Notes: generated by a model not told the origin, from the sequence alone. DNA of 9,207 bases from Gemmatimonadota bacterium (GCA_003220985.1 QHTY01000062.1:587-9793), one strand, 5' to 3'; counted from the first letter of the stretch, positions 1 through 6,610 are shown. Numbers and translations: made by a program.

Positions 1-24
1 AGTCTTCGGCCGAGCGTACCTGCC

Positions 25-657
25 CTAGTGGTGCGTCAAGGCGACTACGGCGGCGGCGGCGGTCACGATCATACCGGCGACCCGCCACGTGGACTCCGCA
101 TCGCGCTTCCCCGGCACCTGAATGCGATCACCGGCCAGGACGCCGAGGTCATCCAGCGTCGCGCCGCGCGCAATCGCGGCCTGGAGTCGTTCCCCACCCC
201 ACAGCGAGGCGCTGCCCCGCCAGATTTGCAGTTGATCGACACGTGCCGCCTGCGTTGCGCCGCCGGCGAGCATCAGCGCATCCGCCAGCACGAGGTCGAT
301 GGGAACGGCGTAGTACCCCGGATGGATCACCTCGCCGACGACCGAGACGCGGACGAGAGCGTGTGCCTGCACCACGGGATCCTTGAGGTAGCGGCCCAGC
401 TCACGCGTCAGATGGGCCTCGACATCGCCGCGCCGCACGCCCGCGAGCGAGACTTCACCGATGTTGGGAAACCGCAGCGCCGGTCCCGCCACAACGGTGA
501 ACGTGTCCGACAACGCGGAGTCACCCTCCACGCGAATCAGGATGCGATCCCCGGTCTGGAAGATCGCCGCCGGGGTTTGCGCCGGCACAGCCGTCGTTCC
601 CACGCACATCGCGAGGAAAGCGGCGGCACCCGTCAATGACCACAGAGAGCGTTTCAT
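25..657 (-). CDS. Wza-like polysaccharide export protein, short single-SLBB form
   Basis: Periplasmic/outer-membrane export component expected to help move exopolysaccharide across the envelope together with the Wzc-like protein encoded just upstream. Seen in the 210-residue product: an N-terminal signal peptide (about residues 1-26, hydrophobic core followed by VPAQ), a Poly_export domain (about 32-100, starting IFQTGDRILIRVEGD, with the family's GEVSLAGV segment), one SLBB domain (about 102-148, VSVVGEVIHPGYYAVP then LADALMLAGGA), a second half ending GDRIQVP, and a C-terminal hydrophobic helix (about 192-208) before THH. Classical Wza is near 380 residues with more SLBB repeats, so this is a compact version. 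C18 sits in LAMC, which is a poor lipobox, so lipidation is doubtful. The ATG overlaps the stop of the upstream kinase gene by one base (TAATG), implying translational coupling; no strong Shine-Dalgarno is seen. The family call is secure; the exact role is inferred. Confidence 0.9.
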   Translation of the reverse strand: MKRSLWSLTGAAAFLAMCVGTTAVPAQTPAAIFQTGDRILIRVEGDSALSDTFTVVAGPALRFPNIGEVSLAGVRRGDVEAHLTRELGRYLKDPVVQAHALVRVSVVGEVIHPGYYAVPIDLVLADALMLAGGATQAARVDQLQIWRGSASLWGGERLQAAIARGATLDDLGVLAGDRIQVPGKRDAESTWRVAGMIVTAAAAVVALTHH

Positions 658-2999
658 TAGACGACTCGCGGACCTGACGTACGGCGGCCTTCGCTTTCTT
701 CCACGGCCTCGTAGCCAGGCAGGTAGTAGGAGTAATACGCGTAGTAGCCGTAGGCGGCACCGCGCGGTACATCGTTCAACACGGCACCGAGCAGGCGGAT
801 CGGCATGCGATCCAGCACCTCGAGTTTCGCCCCAATGATGTCGCGATTGCTGTGGCCGGTCCGCAGTACGACCAGTAGCGAGCCGGTCACCGTCCCCAGA
901 ATGAATGGGTCGACTCCCGCGGTGAGGGGCGGGCTGTCGACCAGGATCACGTCATGCTGGCCGCGCAAGTCGGCGATGAGCTGCGTCATCACCGTTGAAC
1001 CCAGCACTTCCGGAGCGCGCTGTGTGCGCGTGCCGCAGCCGATAAAGCTCAGCCGCGGATACTCCGTCTGCTGCACGATCTCCTCGAGCCTCGCCTCCTC
1101 GCGGAGCAGATCGACCAAACCAGGCTGGCGGTTGAGTTTGAAGCGGCGGTGCAGCAAACCGCGGCGGATATCGCCATCCGCGAATGTGAGCGCGAGATTG
1201 CCCGACACGAACGACTTGCCGTCACCTGGTCCGGGGCTCGTGACGGTGACGAGCACCGGCCCTGGGCCGTGTTCGTTCATCAGCGCGAGACGCAAGCCCC
1301 GCAGCGCTTCGACGACTTCAGCCGGCTCTTTCGCTCGCAGGTGCGGCACCGCGCCGATGATCGGCAGCCCCAGGTCGCGCGATATCTGCTCGGGGTAGCG
1401 CACTTTGGGATCCACGCGGTCGAGTATAATCGCGCCCACCACCCCGAGTCCGAGGCCGGCCAAGAGGCCCATCAGGAGCAGGCGCGGCGCCGTGTTCTGG
1501 AACGGACGCTGCGGCACCACTGCCGGATCGAGAATCCGCACGTCTGGAACGGTGGCCTCGGCGGCGAGCCGGGCTTGATCGTAGCGCTGTTGCAGCGCCG
1601 TGTACGTCTGCTCCTTCAGCTGCGCGTTGCGACTTAGCCGGACGTCCTCCATGGCCCGCCCGGGAATCTGGCGCAGGTCTTGGGAGGAGGCGTCCACCTG
1701 CCTCCCCAGCTCCGCCTCCCGCGTCGCGAGCTGTGCCACCAGCGTGCGTGCGAGGGTCGGAATCGTCTGCCCCTGTAATGCCCGGATCTCGCCCACGAGA
1801 TGCAGCAACGGCGGGTAGGTCTCGTTGTAGTGGTAGCGGTAGGTCCGGAGCGTCGCCTGCTTGTCGCTCAGCTCCTTGAGCGCATTCGACAGCTCCGGCG
1901 CATGCTGCACGGACGCGATCGCCGAGAGTGCATCCGTGGGCACCGAGTCCGCCAAGAAGCGCTCGATCGACTGGCGGTCGCGGCGCAATTGATCCCGGTC
2001 GCTCTGCATGTCGAAAAACGTCGCGCGGATGGGATCACGAGACTCCCCGGTCGCTCCCTCGCTGTTCGGCTGCTCCGACGGGAGTGTAATGTTCCGCGTG
2101 CGAAAACCCCGCAGCGCGCCTTCAGCCTGATCGAGGTTCTGCTGCGCCGTCGCCAGCTGGTTCTCGAGAATCTTGGTGAGCTCGGTGAGCTTTTCGCGCT
2201 TCAGCTGAGCCGCCACCTCGACGTACCGCTGCGTCACACCGTTCAGAACGTTGGAAATCAGGACCGGGTTGGTACCGCGCAGCTCCACCGCCAGGAAGTT
2301 GCCGTTAAAATCCATGCGCACGTCCAGCTGCTCTCCGAGCGCCAGCGCCGCGTCGCGGGGCGTCACCAGCGAGAACTCGAGCGTGCCGCCGGACGGCAAC
2401 GTTCCCGGCGCGGGCTGCCAGTGGAATCCCAATCGGCGACCGATGGAATCACCGACGCTCCCCCGCTCCAGCTCCGCACCGTCTTTCGAGGCGAGTGTAT
2501 ACGACCGGCCGTCGTCGCTGACGCTCAGTTTGTAATCGCCGGGGCGGAACACGTCGCCGACGCTGAACGCGGTGAAACCCGGGCGGTCGCCCGGTCGCTT
2601 CACCGTGACGTACAACCGGAGATCGCGGACGACTTGATCCAGCACGATGTACGAACGCATCAGTTCGACCCAGTCATCGGCGTCGAGCAAGGCGCCCTGC
2701 CGGATCGGGCCCCGCGTGTCTGATGCGCCCTCGCCGCGCCGGCCGGGCACATCCACCCACACGTTGGCCTGCGCCCTGTAGACCGGACGCAGCACGCGTG
2801 TCGCAGCGAAGGCGCCGCCGAGTCCGACCAGGACCATCAGCAGCACGACCCACTTGAAGCGGAGCAGCGCGCTCCAGATGCGACGCCAGTCCGGACCGGA
2901 TTCGTCCTCCGGCGCTGCGGGCATCGGCGGCGCATTGGCCCGCCGGAGGTATGAAGGCGAGGACTCAGGACGGATCGCGGGAAGGGGCCTTGGATTCAT
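657..2999 (-). CDS. Wzc-like polysaccharide co-polymerase / BY-type tyrosine autokinase with altered kinase core
   Basis: Inner-membrane chain-length determinant fused to a cytoplasmic bacterial tyrosine kinase, which in this family cycles through autophosphorylation to control polymer length and export. Seen in 780 residues: a proline-rich N-terminus, TM1 (about 44-67), Wzz-type periplasmic domain, coiled-coil stretches (about 260-300 and 370-480), a GNVR-type end with DPAVVPQRP (491-499), TM2 (about 505-527), then the kinase: Walker A SPGPGDGKS (588-596), Walker A' DGDIRRG (608-614), Walker B VILVDSPP (684-691) and a tyrosine cluster YGYYAYYSYYLPGY (750-763), the usual autophosphorylation tail. 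Odd: only 13 positions separate the Walker A lysine (595) from the first Walker A' aspartate (608). E. coli Wzc, from memory, has about 22, so the hydrophobic strand (VLLI-type) before the aspartate appears deleted. ATG start chosen with AGGG six bases upstream. First gene of an operon with the export gene. Confidence 0.93.
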   Translation of the reverse strand: MNPRPLPAIRPESSPSYLRRANAPPMPAAPEDESGPDWRRIWSALLRFKWVVLLMVLVGLGGAFAATRVLRPVYRAQANVWVDVPGRRGEGASDTRGPIRQGALLDADDWVELMRSYIVLDQVVRDLRLYVTVKRPGDRPGFTAFSVGDVFRPGDYKLSVSDDGRSYTLASKDGAELERGSVGDSIGRRLGFHWQPAPGTLPSGGTLEFSLVTPRDAALALGEQLDVRMDFNGNFLAVELRGTNPVLISNVLNGVTQRYVEVAAQLKREKLTELTKILENQLATAQQNLDQAEGALRGFRTRNITLPSEQPNSEGATGESRDPIRATFFDMQSDRDQLRRDRQSIERFLADSVPTDALSAIASVQHAPELSNALKELSDKQATLRTYRYHYNETYPPLLHLVGEIRALQGQTIPTLARTLVAQLATREAELGRQVDASSQDLRQIPGRAMEDVRLSRNAQLKEQTYTALQQRYDQARLAAEATVPDVRILDPAVVPQRPFQNTAPRLLLMGLLAGLGLGVVGAIILDRVDPKVRYPEQISRDLGLPIIGAVPHLRAKEPAEVVEALRGLRLALMNEHGPGPVLVTVTSPGPGDGKSFVSGNLALTFADGDIRRGLLHRRFKLNRQPGLVDLLREEARLEEIVQQTEYPRLSFIGCGTRTQRAPEVLGSTVMTQLIADLRGQHDVILVDSPPLTAGVDPFILGTVTGSLLVVLRTGHSNRDIIGAKLEVLDRMPIRLLGAVLNDVPRGAAYGYYAYYSYYLPGYEAVEESEGRRTSGPRVV

Positions 3000-3013
3000 C
3001 AGGAGCCCTGTAG

Positions 3014-3029
3014 GGCAAGACCTGTACCG
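3014..3029 (-). promoter_or_regulatory. candidate sigma-54 (-24/-12) promoter P1 for the kinase/export operon
   Basis: On the minus strand the site reads CGGTACAGGTCTTGCC, with GG and GC separated by exactly ten bases, as required for -24/-12 promoters (consensus TGGCACG-N4-TTGCW). It shares GGTACAGGT and TGC with the site before the ligase gene. The predicted start point (about 3003) leaves only about four bases before the ATG and excludes the AGGG ribosome-binding candidate at 3006-3009, which counts against it. Confidence 0.35.
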
Positions 3030-3084
3030 CTCACCGATTCATCGGCAGGTGCTCCGTGGCGTCGCACGGTTCCTACAGAGCGGT

Positions 3085-3117
3085 GGGTACGCCATGTTGC
3101 GTTGATGCGGCATACCC
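3085..3117. repeat. interrupted inverted repeat containing a motif shared with the other divergent region
   Basis: Arms GGGTACGCC (3085-3093) and GGCATACCC (3109-3117) pair at eight of nine positions around a 15-base spacer. The spacer plus flanks carries TGTTGCGTTGATGCG (3095-3109), which matches TGTTGCGTCGACGCA at 6538-6552 at 12 of 15 positions, all differences being transitions. It lies between the two divergent candidate promoters, so it could be a shared activator site. Function is inferred. Confidence 0.4.
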
Positions 3118-3125
3118 CTCGTAAA

Positions 3126-3141
3126 CGGCACGGGGCTTGCT
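3126..3141 (+). promoter_or_regulatory. candidate sigma-54 (-24/-12) promoter P2 for the sugar transferase
   Basis: CGGCACGGGGCTTGCT matches the sigma-54 consensus TGGCACG-N4-TTGCW at every defined position except the first T, with GG (3127-3128) and GC (3139-3140) at the canonical spacing. It is the best promoter-like match in the window. Transcription would begin near 3152, two bases before the annotated ATG, so either the message is nearly leaderless or translation starts at a downstream GTG (3190 or 3217). Confidence 0.5.
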
Positions 3142-3153
3142 ACTTACGCGGGC

Positions 3154-3864
3154 ATGACAGTACCTCGTCTCTATCCATTTCCTTGGACCGTGAGGGTCGG
3201 ATCCCTCGAATCCCCGGTGTCGCGCGACGGCGCGCGGCGCCTGCTCAACGTCGTCATCGCGTTTCTGGGGTTGGTGGTGGCCTTCGTGCCGATGCTCGTC
3301 ATCGCGCTGCTCATCAAGCTGACGTCTCGTGGCCCGGTGTTGTTTGCGCAGGGGCGCGTGGGGCTCGATCGCCGCGCCCCGGGCAACGAGGGTGGCAACT
3401 GGCGGCGACATGCCGACGACGGCGGACTGACGTTCACCATGTACAAATTCCGAACGATGCACGTGGATAACGAGCAACCGGAGGAGCGCGAGGTTTGGGC
3501 GAAGCCTGACGATCCACGGGTGACCAGCGTGGGACGCGTGCTGCGCAAGCTCCGCCTCGACGAGCTGCCCCAGCTCTGGAACGTGCTGGTCGGCGACATG
3601 AACATTGTGGGGCCGCGTCCGGAGCAGCCGACGATTTTTGCCTCGCTCCGCGAGCAAATCGAGGAGTATCCGCGTCGCCAAAAGGTCTTGCCGGGAATCA
3701 CGGGCTGGGCACAAGTCAACCTGGCCTACGACAGCAGTGTGGATGACGTGCGCGAGAAGCTCAGTTACGATCTCGAGTACATCCAACAGCGCTCGGCGCT
3801 CGAAGACTTGAAGATCATGCTGCTCACGCCGGCGGTGATGCTGGGACGCCGCCACGGCTGGTAG
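3154..3864 (+). CDS. initiating sugar-phosphate transferase (undecaprenyl-phosphate monotopic transferase)
   Basis: Transfers a sugar phosphate from a nucleotide sugar to undecaprenyl phosphate on the cytoplasmic membrane face, the first step of repeat-unit assembly. The 236-residue protein is the minimal catalytic (Bac_transf) form without the long multi-helix N-terminus of WcaJ/WbaP types. Seen: one hydrophobic, probably re-entrant helix (about 30-52) followed by KLTSRGPVLFAQGRVG, MYKFRTM (96-102), DDPRVTSVGRVLRKLRLDELPQLWNV with the catalytic Asp136-Glu137 pair, GDMNIVGPRPE, PGITGWAQVN (180-189), and the C-terminal LSYDLEYIQQRS...ED block. All key motifs are intact. A loop (about 74-91) between RVGLDRR and TFTMYKFRTM is somewhat longer than in the smallest members. 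ATG is the only start before an in-frame stop at 3103-3105, but there is no Shine-Dalgarno; GTG at 3217 would also give a family-like N-terminus. The sugar specificity cannot be told. Confidence 0.93.
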   Translation: MTVPRLYPFPWTVRVGSLESPVSRDGARRLLNVVIAFLGLVVAFVPMLVIALLIKLTSRGPVLFAQGRVGLDRRAPGNEGGNWRRHADDGGLTFTMYKFRTMHVDNEQPEEREVWAKPDDPRVTSVGRVLRKLRLDELPQLWNVLVGDMNIVGPRPEQPTIFASLREQIEEYPRRQKVLPGITGWAQVNLAYDSSVDDVREKLSYDLEYIQQRSALEDLKIMLLTPAVMLGRRHGW

Positions 3865-3879
3865 CGCGCCGAGCTGAGC

Positions 3880-4956
3880 TCACCACTCGCCTTCCAGACG
3901 GCTCAACAACGCGTTGCCGCTCAGGATGGCATCGAGGATTTCCGAATCCTTAGTATGGGCGAGGGTCCAGTAGTCGGCCTGCCGGAAATAGCAGTGCCGC
4001 GTGGACATCTCGCGCACCATACTCGGCTCCAGCCGGCCCGCGACCATCGTTGCTCCGGTACTCCACACGTCCAACAGGAGCGCGTCAAACACCGGCGCGC
4101 GGGCGTCCTTTCTCGCCACGAGCTGCAACACCTCGGCCACGCCGCCCGGCTCGACGCGATAGAAAAACCAGCCCACCGGTTCTTGGTGCGCATCGCGCAC
4201 GAGCCGGCGACGTAAGACGCGCTGCGGGTCCATCTGCTGCGCCAACCCCAACAACCACGCAAGCCATTGTTCGTCGTATTCCGGCTGCAGGGCGCGACTC
4301 GGCAGTAAGTCCGGCAGGCGTTTCGCTACGACGTCGAGCGGAAGGTCTTCTATTGAATACCCGTCGCTTGCGGCGCGAGATCGGGCGGGCCCCCAGCGAG
4401 CCAGCGCCGTATCCGCGACCGCAGCCACCGGCCGAAGGCTCTGTGTGACCACCGCAGGTACGCCGCGCGCTCGCAGCCACGACAAGGCATGGCGCGCCGG
4501 TCGCACCGGCCGTTGCCACTGCATGCTGTACAGCAGGAGCGTGGCGGCGCCTCCAAGAACCTCGAAGATCCGGCGGGCGGCATCGTTGCTGATGTCGGTG
4601 AACAGCAGGTCTTGCGGCCCCGCGAGGACGTGACGCACCAGGCGGCTCGCCACGAGCGGCGCGGCGGTGGGCGCCGCCATCAGCTTTGTAGCGGCGATCA
4701 CCCGCAAGCGACGCCCGCGAAACCGGAGCCGCTTCGGCTGCACCCCGACGAATGCGTCGATCGCGCCGCTGTCATTCACATGCACCAGCGACGGCAGCTC
4801 GTCGTCGTACCACGGATTCTCGAAGAACACGCGCTCGAAGTACGTGTCGAGCGGGATCCCCGGAGGAGCGTGGTGGCCATTATGCGCAAACGCCCAGCGA
4901 AACAGCTCCAGCACCCCGGGGATATCGTCCCGTGCGAACGCGCGAATCAGGTCCAC
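3880..4956 (-). CDS. GNAT-fold acyltransferase-like protein of the polysaccharide locus
   Basis: Probable acyltransferase of the GNAT superfamily; substrate unknown. The 358-residue product is about twice the size of a simple GNAT. An N-terminal lobe opens IRAFARDDIPGVLELFRWAF, a common GNAT beginning, and continues with VGVQPKRLRFRGRRLRV and KLMAAP (about 70-96), where GNAT proteins usually carry the acetyl-CoA-facing strand. A second lobe (about 220-330) has VGWFFYRVEPGGVAEVLQLVARK followed by a helix. The C-terminus LSRLEGEW is, from memory, typical of large GNAT-like proteins in exopolysaccharide loci. It starts at GTG 4956, inside the last ten bases of the upstream ligase gene, so the two are almost certainly co-translated, suggesting it uses an acyl group that the ligase activates. 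The stop lies 15 bases from the converging sugar transferase, with no obvious terminator between. Family call moderate to good; reaction inferred. Confidence 0.8.
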   Translation of the reverse strand: MDLIRAFARDDIPGVLELFRWAFAHNGHHAPPGIPLDTYFERVFFENPWYDDELPSLVHVNDSGAIDAFVGVQPKRLRFRGRRLRVIAATKLMAAPTAAPLVASRLVRHVLAGPQDLLFTDISNDAARRIFEVLGGAATLLLYSMQWQRPVRPARHALSWLRARGVPAVVTQSLRPVAAVADTALARWGPARSRAASDGYSIEDLPLDVVAKRLPDLLPSRALQPEYDEQWLAWLLGLAQQMDPQRVLRRRLVRDAHQEPVGWFFYRVEPGGVAEVLQLVARKDARAPVFDALLLDVWSTGATMVAGRLEPSMVREMSTRHCYFRQADYWTLAHTKDSEILDAILSGNALLSRLEGEW

Positions 4957-6467
4957 GCGCCCTGTCTCTGTTCGCCACGCAGCGCGGCAACGTCGTGTTT
5001 GCCGCTGGGCAGCCGCGGCAACGCGTCGCGCACTTCATAACGTGCCGGTTGCATGTGTCGGGGAAGCTCTACACCGACGTACGCTCGCAGGCGGTCGAGC
5101 GAGCCGCCGCCGGCGAGCACGACGAATGCGACAATGCGCTCGCCGCGCGCGTCGTCGGGCTCGGAGGTGATGATACACTCCGCCACCTCGCCCGACGCGT
5201 ACAACACCGTGCCGATCTCATCAGGGCTGACGCGATAGCCCAACGTCTTGATCATCCGCTGCGAGCGACCGACGAAGTACAACCAACCGTCGGCATCCTG
5301 TCGCACCAAATCACCCGAGAAGACAACGCGCTCCGTGTCGGGCGTGCCGGCGGGGCGGAGCGGGTGGGGGCGAAACACCCGCGCTGTTTCTTCCGGATCG
5401 TTCCAGTATCCGAGGGTGACCGTCGGCCCGCGATGGACCAGCTCGCCGACCTCGCCGGGCTCGCAGGGCGTGAGATCATCCCGCAGCACCAGCACTTCCG
5501 CCCTGGGGATTGCCCGCCCGATCGAATCGGGCCGCCGGTCGACTTCCTCGGGCGGCAAGAACGTACTCCGCAGCACCTCGGTCAAACCGTACATCAGGAA
5601 GAGTCTGGCCTGTGGCTGCGCGCGACGGAGGGCTCGCACCACCGGCACCGGGAGGTGACCACCCGCGTTGGTGACGAGGCGCAGGCTCTGCAGCGGCTCG
5701 TCCCGGAATGACGCCACATTCAAAAGCTGCTGCCACAATGGTGGTACTGCCGCCAACACGCTCACCTGTTGCGCGCGCAACTCGGTCACGAGCTGCGACG
5801 CCAGCGGCGGGCGCGCCACGACCAGTGCGGCACCACTGCCGGCGGCGCAGAGTACCTGACTCATGCCGTAGACGAAGCTGAACGGCAGCACGCTGGCGAC
5901 ACGATCCGTCGCCGTGATGCCGAGATACCCAATGACCGTCTCGGCGGCCGCCAGGAGATTGGCATGCGTGACCGTCACGCCTTTGGGAAGGCCCGTCGAG
6001 CCCGACGTGAAGACAATCTGTGCCGGGTCCATGCCGCTCCGGGGCACCGGGGCGTAGGTGACAGGCAGCAGGTCCTCGAGCATCGGCGCGAGCAGGAGCT
6101 GAGTCCGCGTCTCGAGCTGGCGCGGTTGTCGCGCCAGGAGATCCTCCGACGTGATCAGCGTCGTCGCCCCCGATGCTTCCAGGATGTGCTCAACTTGGCG
6201 CGGTCGCAGCGACTCGTTGATGACGACCGCGATGCCGCCGGCGGCAGTCACCCCGAAAAACGCGGCGATGGCGTCCGCGCCGCCGTCGAGGAAGATCCCG
6301 ACCCGGTCGTGGACCTTGAATCCGGATGACGCCAGCGCCGCGCCGATAGCGGCCGCACGACGCTGGAGGGTGCCGTAGTCAGTGACCCGCCCCCCCTGCA
6401 TTACCGCAGGGAGAGCGGCACGAGCACTCGCCGTCTTCCACAACAAGTGGGCGATATTGGAGATCAG
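4947..6467 (-). CDS. AMP-forming acyl-CoA ligase-like enzyme, exosortase-locus type, probable CTG start
   Basis: Activates a carboxylate as an acyl-adenylate and probably passes it to CoA or a carrier protein; it acts in the cytoplasm. Seen, numbering from the CTG start (506 residues): P-loop TSGSTGLPKGV (154-164), YGLTE (293-297), SGDLV (384-388), hinge GRSQRMIKTLGYRVSPDEI (from 400), and C-terminal PRLPSGKHD with catalytic Lys480. All are complete, so it should be active. It resembles the AMP-forming ligases known beside exosortase A systems, but the substrate is unknown. Start choice: a TTG at 6446 lacks a ribosome-binding site and would cut off ISNIAH, whereas CTG at 6465-6467 lies five bases after GGAGG and yields MISNIAHLLWKTA, matching the usual N-terminus of the family. 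There is no ATG or GTG between this point and the in-frame upstream stop. Overlaps the GNAT gene by ten bases; first gene of that operon. Confidence 0.92.
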   Translation of the reverse strand: MISNIAHLLWKTASARAALPAVMQGGRVTDYGTLQRRAAAIGAALASSGFKVHDRVGIFLDGGADAIAAFFGVTAAGGIAVVINESLRPRQVEHILEASGATTLITSEDLLARQPRQLETRTQLLLAPMLEDLLPVTYAPVPRSGMDPAQIVFTSGSTGLPKGVTVTHANLLAAAETVIGYLGITATDRVASVLPFSFVYGMSQVLCAAGSGAALVVARPPLASQLVTELRAQQVSVLAAVPPLWQQLLNVASFRDEPLQSLRLVTNAGGHLPVPVVRALRRAQPQARLFLMYGLTEVLRSTFLPPEEVDRRPDSIGRAIPRAEVLVLRDDLTPCEPGEVGELVHRGPTVTLGYWNDPEETARVFRPHPLRPAGTPDTERVVFSGDLVRQDADGWLYFVGRSQRMIKTLGYRVSPDEIGTVLYASGEVAECIITSEPDDARGERIVAFVVLAGGGSLDRLRAYVGVELPRHMQPARYEVRDALPRLPSGKHDVAALRGEQRQGAWT

Positions 6468-6472
6468 AGGTG

Positions 6473-6477
6473 CCTCC
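6473..6477 (-). promoter_or_regulatory. Shine-Dalgarno that supports the CTG start of the ligase
   Basis: The minus strand reads GGAGG, then CACCT, then CTG (6467-6465). The perfect core and five-base spacing favour initiation at CTG over the TTG at 6446, which has only CTCCAATATCGCCCAC in front of it. Confidence 0.65.
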
Positions 6478-6490
6478 GCCTCACAGGCAC

Positions 6491-6506
6491 AGCATCACCT
6501 GTACCA
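6491..6506 (-). promoter_or_regulatory. candidate sigma-54 (-24/-12) promoter P3 for the ligase/GNAT operon
   Basis: The minus strand reads TGGTACAGGTGATGCT: GG and GC are ten bases apart, and GGTACAGGT and TGC are identical to the site before the kinase operon. The predicted start near 6480 gives a leader of about 13 bases that just includes the GGAGG ribosome-binding site, which fits well. Confidence 0.4.
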
Positions 6507-6535
6507 CGCCAAGGTTGAGCCTTCGTCTACATCCG

Positions 6536-6557
6536 GGTGTTGCGTCGACGCACCACC
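6536..6557. repeat. 22-bp near-perfect palindrome between divergent promoters, candidate operator or enhancer site
   Basis: Half-sites GGTGTTGCGTC and GACGCACCACC are reverse complements at ten of eleven positions with no spacer; the inner TGCGTCGACGCA is perfect. It lies between candidate promoters P3 and P4, about 66 and 75 bases upstream of the predicted start points. Part of it recurs at 3095-3109 in the other divergent region. A dimeric regulator site is the likely reading; the protein is unknown. Confidence 0.5.
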
Positions 6558-6594
6558 TGACGCGGAGCACGGTTGGCCGCCTGCACCAGTCTTG

Positions 6595-6610
6595 CGGCGC
6601 CATCCTTGCA
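6595..6610 (+). promoter_or_regulatory. candidate sigma-54 (-24/-12) promoter P4 for the NadE-like/AsnB-like operon
   Basis: CGGCGCCATCCTTGCA has GG (6596-6597) and GC (6608-6609) at canonical spacing, a full TTGCA at -12 and GGC at -24. The predicted start near 6621 gives a leader of about 33 bases including the GAGGAAG ribosome-binding site. It is a weaker match than P2 and could be chance in GC-rich DNA. Confidence 0.35.

Noticed and set aside
586..606. Lipobox (LAMC) in the export protein
   Set aside because: Methionine at the -1 position does not fit the usual G/A/S before the lipidated cysteine; an ordinary signal peptidase site after VPA is more likely.
1800..2723. 307-codon plus-strand open frame opposite the kinase gene
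   Set aside because: Arginine/glutamine/valine-rich shadow product caused by GC-rich antisense codons; no recognisable motif.
3034..3045. Short palindrome CCGATTCATCGG upstream of the kinase operon
   Set aside because: Arms of only five bases; not repeated in the other divergent region, so no function can be claimed.
3073..3855. 260-codon minus-strand open frame opposite the sugar transferase
   Set aside because: It is an antisense shadow of a gene with complete catalytic motifs; its own product is low-complexity, histidine- and arginine-rich and shows no domain.
3870..3882. GAGCTGAGCTC palindrome between convergent genes as a terminator
   Set aside because: The possible hairpin has a one-base loop and no run of T follows on either strand, so a rho-independent terminator is not supported.
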